The notes under the pieces: generated by a model
The model's input: only the letters and a program-made list of their open reading frames with translations
Databases searched by the model: none
What the model was told of the DNA's origin: nothing
Program-made: the position numbers and the translations under genes
Assembly (NCBI RefSeq): GCF_018141105.1
Contig: NZ_CP054839.1
Span: 868,001 to 932,000 of the forward strand
Source: Saccharopolyspora erythraea
GTDB lineage: Bacteria; Actinomycetota; Actinomycetes; Mycobacteriales; Pseudonocardiaceae
Reading direction: 5' to 3'
DNA length: 64,000 nucleotides
In this document: positions 24,031 to 31,477 of the stretch, piece by piece
How positions within the stretch are numbered: the stretch's first letter is position 1
How the letters are laid out: each line of letters starts with the position of its first letter

Positions 24031-24879
24031 ATGGACCTCGTCGCCGGATCGGGCACCTTGCTCCTCGCCGCCACGCCGCTCGGCGATGCCAGGGACGCGT
24101 CGGCCCGGCTCGTCGACGCGCTCGGATCGGCCGATGTCGTGGCCGCCGAGGACACCCGCCGGGTGCGGTCCCTGGCCACTGCGCTGGGCGTCACGCCGGG
24201 CGGGAAGGTCGTCAGCTACTACGAGGCGGTCGAGGCCGCCCGGACCCCGGTGCTGCTCGACGAGCTGCGCGCCGGCCGCAGAGTGCTGTTGGTCACCGAC
24301 GCCGGGATGCCGAGTGTCTCGGACCCCGGCTACCGGCTCGTGTCGGCCTGCGTCGAGGAGGGTCTGGCGGTCACCTGCCTGCCGGGGCCGTCTGCGGTGA
24401 CCACGGCGCTGGCGGTGTCGGGCCTGCCGTCCGACCGGTTCTGCTTCGAGGGCTTCCCTCCTCGCAAGCAGGGCGAGCGGCGCCGGTGGTTCGCCCGGTT
24501 GCAGGCCGAGCAGCGGACGTGCGTGTTCTTCGAGGCGCCGCACCGGCTCGCCGACGCCCTGGCCGACGCCGTGGAGGTGCTCGGCGGCCAGCGGCGGGCG
24601 GCGGTCTGCCGGGAGCTGACCAAGACCTACGAGGAGATCCGCCGCGGCAGCCTCGCCGAGCTCGCGCAGTGGGCCGCCGACGGCGTGCGCGGCGAGATCA
24701 CCGTCGTCCTCGACGGAGCGGCCCCGGCGGAGGCCTCGGACCCGGCGGAGCTGGTGTCGCAGGTCGAGGAGCGCGCCGCAGGCGGCATCCGGCTCAAGGA
24801 CGCCGTCGCCGAGGTCGCCGAGATGGCGGGCGTGCGGAAGAAGGAGCTTTACGACGCCGTGCTGGCCGCGCGGCGGTGA
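24031..24879 (+). CDS. rsmI: 16S rRNA (cytidine1402-2'-O)-methyltransferase
   Basis: A 282-residue tetrapyrrole-methylase-fold enzyme that methylates the ribose of C1402 in the ribosomal P site, using SAM. The family motifs are present: GTLLLAATPLGDARDASARL, VVAAEDTRRVRSLATAL, LLVTDAGMPSVSDPGYRL, CLPGPSAVTTALAVSGLPSD, and FEAPHRLADALAD. The C-terminal helical domain ends with VAEMAGVRKKELYDAVLAAR. Position matches Rv1003. Confidence 0.95.
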   Translation: MDLVAGSGTLLLAATPLGDARDASARLVDALGSADVVAAEDTRRVRSLATALGVTPGGKVVSYYEAVEAARTPVLLDELRAGRRVLLVTDAGMPSVSDPGYRLVSACVEEGLAVTCLPGPSAVTTALAVSGLPSDRFCFEGFPPRKQGERRRWFARLQAEQRTCVFFEAPHRLADALADAVEVLGGQRRAAVCRELTKTYEEIRRGSLAELAQWAADGVRGEITVVLDGAAPAEASDPAELVSQVEERAAGGIRLKDAVAEVAEMAGVRKKELYDAVLAARR

Positions 24880-25051
24880 GGCGGCCTGAGGGTCGGGAGG
24901 GGGCCGGCGCCGGAGGGGTGGATCCCGGAGGGCGACGGTGTCGCGGCGGGCGGTAGCCCGGCGGGGCGTGCGGAGGAGTGGAGCCGGGCGGCGGGGCAGG
25001 CGGCGCTCACTCGTTTGTGGCAACTGGGCGGCAACTCCTGGCAATGGCGAG

Positions 25052-25073
25052 AGTTTCGAAGTAGTTTGAAACT
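25052..25073. promoter_or_regulatory. Toxin-antitoxin operator and leaderless promoter
   Basis: AGTTTC (25052-25057) and GAAACT (25068-25073) are the outer arms of an imperfect 22-bp palindrome that ends at the base before the antitoxin ATG. TAGTTT (25062-25067) inside it is a -10 box 6 bases from the ATG. Autorepression by occlusion is the obvious reading. Confidence 0.6.
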
Positions 25074-25547
25074 ATGACCGGCCTAGCTGAAGCACCGTTC
25101 TCGGAGCTCATCAACCGTCCGAAGGACACGGTGGCCAAACTCGGTGCGATGAGTTCGAGGGCACTCCGGCTCCGGAGGCGGGACGCCGAGGACCTCGTGC
25201 TCACGACCGCTTCCCGGGCCGAGCAGGAAACCGAGATGGTCTCGGCGACCACGAAGATCTTCGTCGCGATGATGCAGCGGGACGGCGCCGCTCTTTCGCT
25301 CATGATCGACGTGGTGCCCGAAGCTTTCCCGTGGGTCCGGTTCCTGCCTGCCGAAGACGTCCGTGCCTTCGTGGTCGAGCTGGTCGAGACCCTGCGTGCC
25401 GCGGAAGCTGTCGACAACCCGGCGCCGGTGGTCCAGGTGATCACGGCATGGCGGCACACCGCCGAAATCCATGCCGATCCCGAGCTGTTCGCGCAGCTCA
25501 ACGCGGATGCTGCTGATCACGGACGGATCGAGCCGCCGTCCGCATGA
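25074..25547 (+). CDS. Antitoxin of a type II-like toxin-antitoxin pair
   Basis: The 157 residues begin TGLAEAPFSELINRPKDTVA, a Phd/prevent-host-death-like segment. A helical body follows (LRLRRRDAEDLVLTTASRAE, MIDVVPEAFPWVRFLPAEDV, VVQVITAWRHTAEIHADPEL). This long form is widespread in actinomycetes and is annotated as an antitoxin. It is probably autoregulatory through the palindrome ending at its start codon. Its last four bases overlap the toxin gene (ATGA), giving coupled translation with antitoxin made first. Confidence 0.75.
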   Translation: MTGLAEAPFSELINRPKDTVAKLGAMSSRALRLRRRDAEDLVLTTASRAEQETEMVSATTKIFVAMMQRDGAALSLMIDVVPEAFPWVRFLPAEDVRAFVVELVETLRAAEAVDNPAPVVQVITAWRHTAEIHADPELFAQLNADAADHGRIEPPSA

Positions 25548-25906
25548 CTCAAGCCAAACGCAAACAGCGAATAGCGCCGCCTGCCGCACCCGGCCAGTGG
25601 GAGGTCCGCTGCGGGATCAACGACGCGGGCAAGGGCTGGGAAGACCTCTGCAGGCAGGCTCGGGGAAACACGAGGTGGGCGTGGGAGCAGATGAGTACCG
25701 ATCCCATGCCCAACCCGGAAACTCCCAGACACCATCGCCTCAAGGGGAGACTTTGGAACGGCTCCTTCGAAGGCCGAGAGCTGCCCATGTGGCAGATCGA
25801 GGTGACCAGCGGTGGTCGGGTTTGGTACCTCGTCGACGAGGAGTGCTCGACGGTCTGGGTTGTCGCCGCCGGAACCGCGCACCCGAAGGCGACCGACCGG
25901 TCCTGA
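25544..25906 (+). CDS. RelE-like toxin candidate
   Basis: A 120-residue basic protein. It contains QWEVRCGINDAGKGWEDLCR, then RHHRLKGRLWNGSFEGRELP and QIEVTSGGRVWYLVDEECST with WVVAAGTAHPKAT. The beta-rich ending and basic surface (Arg/Lys/His) fit the RelE/ParE-like cytotoxin fold found beside this antitoxin family. Catalytic residues are not certain. Start ATG 25544 overlaps the antitoxin stop. Toxicity and target are inferred from the operon form only. Confidence 0.7.
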   Translation: MTQAKRKQRIAPPAAPGQWEVRCGINDAGKGWEDLCRQARGNTRWAWEQMSTDPMPNPETPRHHRLKGRLWNGSFEGRELPMWQIEVTSGGRVWYLVDEECSTVWVVAAGTAHPKATDRS

Positions 25907-25985
25907 GCTCAATCAGTGATCGAGACAGTCTCCGACAAGTGCCGCGTTCACAGTGGCCGCGCTGTGGTCGGGGGTTCCGCTCGTG

Positions 25986-27377
25986 TCAGCCTGGCGCGGA
26001 AGTCGCCGTTTTGGTGGTCGGCGGCCCTGAGGTGCCGCTGCGCAGCAGCGACAGCAGCGGGGCGGCCTTGGTCAGGCACTCCTGCCACTCGCGCTCCGGG
26101 TCGGAGTCGGCGGTGATGCCGCCGCCGACACCCAGGTGCAGCACACCGTCGGTGTACTCCAGGGTGCGGATCGCGACGTTCAGCTCCAGGCCGGCCGCAG
26201 GGGACACCATGCCCACCGCGCCGCAGTAGACGTCGCGCGCGATGTCCTCCAGTTCGGCGATGACTTCCAGTGCCCGGACCTTGGGTGCGCCGGTCACCGA
26301 GGCCGGCGGGAAGGCCGCCTCCAGCAGTTGCGAGTTCGACAGCCCTGCGGGGACCTCGGCGCGCACGTCGGAGACCAGGTGCCAGACACCCGGATGCGGC
26401 TGCACGTCGAGCAGCTTGGGGACGGTGACGCGACCGGTCGAGGCGACCCGGCCCAGGTCGTTGCGGGCCATGTCGACGATCATCACGTTCTCAGCGACGT
26501 CCTTCGCCGAGGCCCGCAGCAGCTCCGCGTTGCCGTCGTCCTGAGGTCCACGGCGTGGCAGCGTGCCCTTGATCGGGCTCGAGTGCACGACGTCACCCCT
26601 GCGGGCCAGGAAGAGCTCGGGTGACAGCGATGCGACCGCACCCCAGTCGCCCGCCACGTAGGCGGCCCGCGCCGGGCGGAACCGCTCGCTGCCCGCCGCG
26701 AACACCTCCAGCGGATCGCCGGTGAACGGCACGGCGAAACGGCTGCAGATGTTGGCCTGGAAGATCTCGCCCGCCGCGATCTGCTCGACGCAGCCCCGGA
26801 CGGCCTTGCGGTGCAGGTCGGCGTCCGGCTGGCGTACGGGGCCCACCCGCCACGGGGAGTCGGAACTGCCCCCGGCGGACGAACCGAGATGGGAATCGGG
26901 ATCGGTGGACGAGCCGAGGTCGGCGTAGGAGACGAGGGCGGTCAGCTCGTCGATGAGGGCGGGGTCGGCGGGACCGAGCGACTCGAACCACCACTGGCCG
27001 TCGCGGTCGCGCCGCAGGACGTGGTCGGTCCAGCCCCAAGCCGACAACGGCATCCTGCGCGGCTGGGCGTGCCTTCCCGGGTCGGTCAGGCCGTAGCCGA
27101 GGTAGCCGATCCAGCCGCCCCCGACCGCGCCCTCCGGCGCATCGGTGGCGGGCGTGGGGGACGAGGCATCGTCGGAGTCGAAGGCGTCCAGAACGGCGAA
27201 CGGGTCGTCATGGGGACCGATGGACACCGACGGGACCAGCACGGCGCCACCCCCGAACCAGTCGCCGGTCAGCGCGGCGGGAGGCGGCAGCCCGCGTCGC
27301 CGGGCGCGGTCCGAGAGCCGCCGCAACACGGCTTCGGCGCTCGCGCCGCCGACGATCGATCGGGTGAAAACCTGCAC
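25986..27377 (-). CDS. pabB: Aminodeoxychorismate synthase component I
   Basis: The 463 residues, close to the 458 of Rv1005c, contain a chorismate-binding domain. The conserved stretches are GEIFQANICSRF, SPELFLARRGDVVHSSPIKG, AENVMIVDMARNDLGRV, FPPASVTGAPKVRALEVIAE and YCGAVGMVSPAAGLELNVAI. The enzyme aminates chorismate with ammonia from a PabA partner, starting p-aminobenzoate for folate. GTG 27377 is the last in-frame start before conserved sequence (VQVFTRSI), with only a weak purine RBS. The start is therefore uncertain. No pabA is in the window. Confidence 0.88.
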   Translation of the reverse strand: MQVFTRSIVGGASAEAVLRRLSDRARRRGLPPPAALTGDWFGGGAVLVPSVSIGPHDDPFAVLDAFDSDDASSPTPATDAPEGAVGGGWIGYLGYGLTDPGRHAQPRRMPLSAWGWTDHVLRRDRDGQWWFESLGPADPALIDELTALVSYADLGSSTDPDSHLGSSAGGSSDSPWRVGPVRQPDADLHRKAVRGCVEQIAAGEIFQANICSRFAVPFTGDPLEVFAAGSERFRPARAAYVAGDWGAVASLSPELFLARRGDVVHSSPIKGTLPRRGPQDDGNAELLRASAKDVAENVMIVDMARNDLGRVASTGRVTVPKLLDVQPHPGVWHLVSDVRAEVPAGLSNSQLLEAAFPPASVTGAPKVRALEVIAELEDIARDVYCGAVGMVSPAAGLELNVAIRTLEYTDGVLHLGVGGGITADSDPEREWQECLTKAAPLLSLLRSGTSGPPTTKTATSAPG

Positions 27378-27464
27378 CTCGTCAGTATGAACACCGGGCG
27401 GTGCGCACCGGTCGTGGCGGCCCGGCCAGTGGGAAGACGACTCCTTGCGAGGCCGGCTCGACGA

Positions 27465-27492
27465 CCGGTTGGCGAGCCTGCTCGCCAACCGG
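27465..27492. other. Perfect 12-bp hairpin between divergent genes
   Basis: CCGGTTGGCGAG, loop CCTG, CTCGCCAACCGG. It lies 88 bases upstream of the pabB start and 164 bases upstream of the lipase, where a terminator is not expected. It could be part of the pabB leader RNA. Confidence 0.4.
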
Positions 27493-27655
27493 CGAAGAAG
27501 TCGGCGACCTGACCGCGCTGGGCGAATCGGTCCGTACTGCGCTGATCGGGTGAGGGAACAGTGATCAGCATCACCTTTAGGGGGTTGCCCCGTTGTGTTT
27601 CCGAAAAGCCAGCGTTCCGGAACGCGCCGGCTTCGATCACGACGAGGTGAGCGAA

Positions 27656-28579
27656 ATGCGGATTCGGAACGCGGTCGTGGCCGTGGCCGCAGCGGTGACC
27701 GTGCTGGGCGGAGTCTCGCCTGCTGTCGGCGCCCCGGCACTGGGGGCGGGGAACGAAGCTGCGGCGGGTGGACCGGCCGCGGGAGCTGCGGAGGCTGAGG
27801 CGGATGCGCTGGCGGGAGCCAATGACTGGGGCTGCGAGCCGTCCGACGAGCACCCGGTGCCGGTGGTGCTCGTGCACGGTCTGGGCGGAGCGGCCGCCAC
27901 CAACTGGGTCTACATCGCTCCGCTGCTGGCCGACGAGGGCTACTGCGTCTTCGCCCTGACCTACGGTCGACCGCCCGGCATGCCGCCGATCACCGGTGGT
28001 TTCGCGCCGATGGAGCAGAGCGCCGAAGAACTCGCGGAGTTCGTCGACCGCGTGCTGGAGGAGACCGGGAGCGAACAGGTGGACCTGGTGGGGCATTCCG
28101 AAGGGACGGTGATGCCGCAGTACTACCTCAAGTTCCTGGACGGCGCGCCCGACGTGCGCCGCTACGTCGCTCTCACCCCGCTCTACGACGGCACGACGCT
28201 CAACAGCACGTCGGAGATCCTCGACCGGCTGACGACCGAGATCCCCGGCCTGGGCGACGTCGTCGACGGCCTCTGCGCTTCGTGCACGCAGTTCTTCCAC
28301 GACTCCGACTTCATGAAGAAGCTCAACGAGGGCGGCGCGGCGGTGCCGGGCATCGAGTACACGACGGTCATGACGAAGTACGACCAGCTCGTCACCCCCT
28401 ACACCAGCGGCCACCTCGACTCGCCGAACGCGACGAACATCGTGCTGCAGGACGTGTGTCGGAGGGACTTCGCCGAACACGTGGCCGTGGCTTTCGACCC
28501 GAACGTGGGGCAGATGGTTCTCAACGCCTTGGACCCGGCGAACGCCGAGCCGGTGCAGTGCCTTCCAGGGACGGAGTGA
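27656..28579 (+). CDS. Secreted triacylglycerol lipase (class 2-like)
   Basis: The 307 residues start at ATG 27656, with GAGGTGA 5 bases upstream. A signal peptide (MRIRNAVVAVAAAVTVLGGV, cleavage near SPAVGA) is followed by an Ala/Gly/Glu linker and an alpha/beta hydrolase domain. The oxyanion region is VPVVLVHGLGGAAATNWVYI and the nucleophile elbow is LVGHSEGTVMPQY (GHSEG). Cys residues in CEPSDEHP, DGLCASCTQFF and QDVCRRDF suggest disulfides typical of exported lipases. Substrate preference is unknown. Confidence 0.9.
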   Translation: MRIRNAVVAVAAAVTVLGGVSPAVGAPALGAGNEAAAGGPAAGAAEAEADALAGANDWGCEPSDEHPVPVVLVHGLGGAAATNWVYIAPLLADEGYCVFALTYGRPPGMPPITGGFAPMEQSAEELAEFVDRVLEETGSEQVDLVGHSEGTVMPQYYLKFLDGAPDVRRYVALTPLYDGTTLNSTSEILDRLTTEIPGLGDVVDGLCASCTQFFHDSDFMKKLNEGGAAVPGIEYTTVMTKYDQLVTPYTSGHLDSPNATNIVLQDVCRRDFAEHVAVAFDPNVGQMVLNALDPANAEPVQCLPGTE

Positions 28580-28609
28580 GGGGGGAGGGTTGGCGTTGTG
28601 GGGCGCCTT

Positions 28610-28634
28610 GGGGGTGGGGCGGGGGTTTTCGGGG
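28610..28634 (+). other. Strong G-quadruplex-type sequence
   Basis: G-tracts of 5, 4, 5 and 4 bases with loops of 1 (T), 1 (C) and 5 (TTTTC) lie 31 bases after the lipase stop codon, on the strand that would be in the lipase transcript's 3' end. Confidence 0.55.
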
Positions 28635-28845
28635 TAGCGGCCTTGACATCGCGGGTCACTTTGGGGGTGGTGGCGCGCCGGTTTTCGACGCATCTGGTGG
28701 GGCTGGCGGCGCGCTTTGGGAGCGGGGGCGCGCCGGGTTTCGACGCATCCAGCGGGGGCTGGCGGGTCACTTTGGGAGTGGGGGCGCGGGGTTTTCGACG
28801 TACTCACCCTGGCTTCGCGGGTCGCTTTCAGAGGGGGGTTTCTGG
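28624..28845 (+). repeat. Four degenerate ~55-bp tandem repeats
   Basis: Units start near 28624, 28680, 28735 and 28790, each opening with GGTTTTCG (or GGGTTTCG) followed by ACGCATC or a variant and closing with GGGTCACTTTGGGAG- then GGGGGCGCG-like sequence. Units 2 and 3 are both exactly 55 bp. A truncated copy (GGGTTTTCGGGGGATG) occurs at 28890. There is no credible coding frame. Confidence 0.65.
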
Positions 28846-28926
28846 GGCGCTCGCCGCCCCCAGGCCCCCGGCAGGTCTCCGGGATGAGTGGGTTTTCGGG
28901 GGATGCTGCGGTGGGGTGGGGTTGGC

Positions 28927-29067
28927 GGTTCTCATCCCGTCGACCTCCACGAGGGCTATCAGACCGCGTCAAGGGGGCGATTTTTCGAGGCAGCGTGCGG
29001 TTGGCATGGAGTGGGCCCCCTTGACCCGGTCTGATCGGGCTGGCGCCAGGTCGACGGGATGAGAACC
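28927..29067. repeat. 52-bp imperfect inverted repeat
   Basis: Left arm 28927-28978 and right arm 29015-29067 enclose 36 bases. The outer 20 bp (GGTTCTCATCCCGTCGACCT) pair perfectly. The middle is interrupted. The inner block ATCAGACCG, one mismatch, GTCAAGGGGGC pairs again. It lies in the convergent gap between the lipase and the ABC permease. Confidence 0.75.
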
Positions 29068-29087
29068 AGGCACCGCCTGTGTGTTGG

Positions 29088-29840
29088 CTAGCGCGCTGTG
29101 CGGAAGGCGCGGGTGCCGAGCAGCAATGTCAGGGTGGCCAGTGCTGCCGACACGCCGATGCCGGTGAGGGTTTCCGGGGACATTCCCTCGCCTGCGAACA
29201 GGCTGCGTTCGGCGTCGACCACGTAGGTCATGGGGTTGAGTCGTGAGAGCAGCCGGAGCCAGTCGGGGCCGGCGTCCATCGGGATCAGGAAGCCCGACAG
29301 CAGGAGCAGGGGCATCGACAGGCTCTGCACGACGGGGGCGAACTCGTACTCGTTGGTCAGCCGGAGTGCGAGCAGGTACGAGGCGGTTGCCAGCGTGATG
29401 CTCAGCAGCGCCAGCACGCCGAGTCCGAGCAGGATGGCGGTGAACGGGGCGGTGAGCCCGAACAGCAGGGCCGCCAGCGCGGTGATCAGCACGGCCTGCA
29501 CGACGACGAGGGTTGTGTCGCGCAGGACCCTGCCGAGCAGCAACGCCGTCCTGCTCAGCGGGCTCACCCGCATCCGCTCGAGCACCCCGGCGCGCTGGTC
29601 GGGGATGAGGGAGAAGCCGGCGAAGCCGGCGCCGAACATCGCCAGCATCACCAGGATTCCGGGCAGGAAGCCCTCCCACGACGCGCCGGGCAGGCCGGTG
29701 ACGAGCAGCGGGCCGAACAGCAGCAGGTAGAGCAGTGGCTGGACCAGGCCGATCGCCAGGACGAGCGGGTTGCGCAGCGTGGGGTCGATCGCGTGCCGGA
29801 AGATCAGCCAGGTGTCGGTGAGCCAGGAGTTACGCCGCAA
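29088..29840 (-). CDS. ABC-2 type permease (DrrB-like)
   Basis: A 250-residue membrane protein with six hydrophobic segments (for example LVLAIGLVQPLLYLLLFGPL, FLPGILVMLAMFGAGFAGFS, LALLSITLATASYLLALRLT) and the family ABC-2 stretch PLLLLSGFLIPMDAGPDWLR near residue 180. It is the membrane half of a daunorubicin-resistance-type exporter. It overlaps the ATPase gene by 11 bases. It is probably repressed by the PadR regulator upstream. Substrate unknown. Confidence 0.9.
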   Translation of the reverse strand: MRRNSWLTDTWLIFRHAIDPTLRNPLVLAIGLVQPLLYLLLFGPLLVTGLPGASWEGFLPGILVMLAMFGAGFAGFSLIPDQRAGVLERMRVSPLSRTALLLGRVLRDTTLVVVQAVLITALAALLFGLTAPFTAILLGLGVLALLSITLATASYLLALRLTNEYEFAPVVQSLSMPLLLLSGFLIPMDAGPDWLRLLSRLNPMTYVVDAERSLFAGEGMSPETLTGIGVSAALATLTLLLGTRAFRTAR

Positions 29841-30783
29841 CTGATGCCTCCCGCAGGCTGTGGCCGGTCAGTTCGAGGAACACGTCGTCGAGGCTGGGGC
29901 GCTCGACGCGTAGGGACTGCGGGGTGATTGCCGCGGAGCCGAGCTGATGGAGCAGGGCCGCGAGCGCGGTGTCGCCCCGTGGGGTCCTGAAACGGACCTC
30001 GCCGCCTTCGGCGCGGAGGTCGGTCACCTCCGGCATGGCCCGCACGGCCGTCGCGGCAGTGGCCGGGTCGGTGCAGGTGAACACCACCAGGTCGCCCGAC
30101 ACCCGCTGCTTGAGCTCGTCCGGGGTGCCGGTGGCGACGATCCGGCCGTGGTCGATCACCAGCAGCCGGTCGCACAGCGCGTCGGCCTCGTCGAGGTAGT
30201 GCGTGCTGATCAGGACAGTTGTGCCGTGTTCGGCGCGCAGCGCGTGGACGTGTTCCCAGAGGTTGGCGCGGCTGTGGGGGTCGAGGCCGGTGCTCGGCTC
30301 GTCGAGGAACAGCAGGCGCGGGGCGTGGATGAGGCCGAGCGCGATGTCGAGCCGGCGGCGCTGGCCGCCGGACAGGGCTGCCACCGAGCGCCGGTCGAGG
30401 TCGGCCAGCGCGAACCGGTCGAGCAGTTCGGCGCACTTCCGGCGCGCCTCGGACTTGGACTGGTCGTGGAAGCGGCCCTGCGTGCGCAGTTCGTCGCCGA
30501 CCCTGCGGTCCATGCCCGCCGACCCGCTCTGCGGCACGTAGCCGATGCGGCGCCGGACGCCGAACGGGTCGGTGCGCAGGTCGCAGCCCGCGACGGTCGC
30601 CTCGCCCGCCGTCGGCGGCAGCAGGGTCGTCAGCATCCGCATGGTGGTGGTCTTGCCCGCGCCGTTGGGGCCGAGGAAACCGACGATCTCGCCTTCCGCG
30701 ATGTCGATGTCCACCCCGCGAACGGCGTCGACCGGCCCCTGCTTCGTCCGGAAGCGGTGGCTCAGCCCGCTTGCGTGGATCAT
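29830..30783 (-). CDS. DrrA-type ABC exporter ATP-binding protein
   Basis: The 317 residues start at ATG 30783, with AAAGGAGG just upstream. Walker A (FLGPNGAGKTTTMRML), signature ALSGGQRRRLDIALGL, Walker B RLLFLDEPSTGLDPH and switch His (ISTHYLDEADAL) are intact. The C-terminal 90 residues (GDLVVFTCTDPATAATAVRA then a SAITPQSLRVERPSLDDVFL motif) are the DrrA-type domain seen in antibiotic self-resistance exporters. The start region carries a duplicated GTCAA-N2-TTGAC operator, implying PadR control. Confidence 0.92.
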   Translation of the reverse strand: MIHASGLSHRFRTKQGPVDAVRGVDIDIAEGEIVGFLGPNGAGKTTTMRMLTTLLPPTAGEATVAGCDLRTDPFGVRRRIGYVPQSGSAGMDRRVGDELRTQGRFHDQSKSEARRKCAELLDRFALADLDRRSVAALSGGQRRRLDIALGLIHAPRLLFLDEPSTGLDPHSRANLWEHVHALRAEHGTTVLISTHYLDEADALCDRLLVIDHGRIVATGTPDELKQRVSGDLVVFTCTDPATAATAVRAMPEVTDLRAEGGEVRFRTPRGDTALAALLHQLGSAAITPQSLRVERPSLDDVFLELTGHSLREASVAA

Positions 30784-30791
30784 GCGCCTCC

Positions 30792-30861
30792 TTTGGTCAA
30801 GTTTGACTACTCGGCAAGCATGGGGCATCGGCTGATGTTTGGTCAACTTTGACTACTCGGC
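30792..30861. promoter_or_regulatory. Duplicated PadR-type operator
   Basis: A 24-bp direct repeat at 30792-30815 and 30838-30861 differs at one base. Each copy contains a palindrome GTCAA-N2-TTGAC. Copies are 46 bp apart start to start. The second copy overlaps the PadR stop codon, and the first is 9 bases from the ABC ATPase start. Confidence 0.65.
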
Positions 30862-31413
30862 TTCGTCCGCGAGCCGGTACTCGCCGGCCTCCAGCCGCCC
30901 GACCAGCTCGTCGATCCAGCGCAGGTCGGCCTCCACGCCGATCGCCCAGAGCCGGAACAGCTCCCTGACGTGGGCGGGCTTGCCCATCTCGTCGTTGCCC
31001 TCCAGCAGGTGGCGGGTCGTGGCCAGCGCCGACTCGGTCTTCACCCGGCGGTGGGAGAGCAGGTCGATCAGCTCCTTGCGCCCGACGAAGGGCAGGAAGG
31101 GGATCGCGGCGCTGATCGCGATGCCGGAGTCCGGGTCCACCAGGGTGCGCCGCAGCAGCAGGTCGAACTCGGCCTCGCCGTCTTCGGTCAGCCGGTAGGC
31201 GGTGCGCTCGGGGCCCGCCTCGCCGGGTTCGGCCTCCTCCTGCGCGAGCAGCCCGTCCTTGGCCAGCTTGCGCAGCGCGTTGTAGATCGAGCCCTGCCGG
31301 ACGTTGGCCCACCGGTCGGCCGACCAGGACAGCAGCTCTCTGCGCACCTGGTAGCCGTGCGCCCGGCCGTGCATCCGCAGCACGCCGAGTACCAGCAGTT
31401 TCGTCGCCGACAT
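30853..31413 (-). CDS. PadR-family transcriptional regulator
   Basis: The 186 residues start at ATG 31413, with an AGGGCGG RBS. The winged-helix DNA-binding domain shows [20 protein letters not shown], the [20 protein letters not shown] recognition helix and the wing [22 protein letters not shown]-terminal helical dimerisation domain follows. PadR proteins repress drug exporters until a ligand binds. It is first in an operon with the DrrAB-like exporter, with operator-like repeats between them, and is divergent from metG. Confidence 0.88.
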   Translation of the reverse strand: MSATKLLVLGVLRMHGRAHGYQVRRELLSWSADRWANVRQGSIYNALRKLAKDGLLAQEEAEPGEAGPERTAYRLTEDGEAEFDLLLRRTLVDPDSGIAISAAIPFLPFVGRKELIDLLSHRRVKTESALATTRHLLEGNDEMGKPAHVRELFRLWAIGVEADLRWIDELVGRLEAGEYRLADEAE

Positions 31414-31477
31414 CCGCCCTCCGCGCAAACCAGAACCCGTTCGAGGCGCACCGCCCCCCGAACGTAGGCTATGGAAC

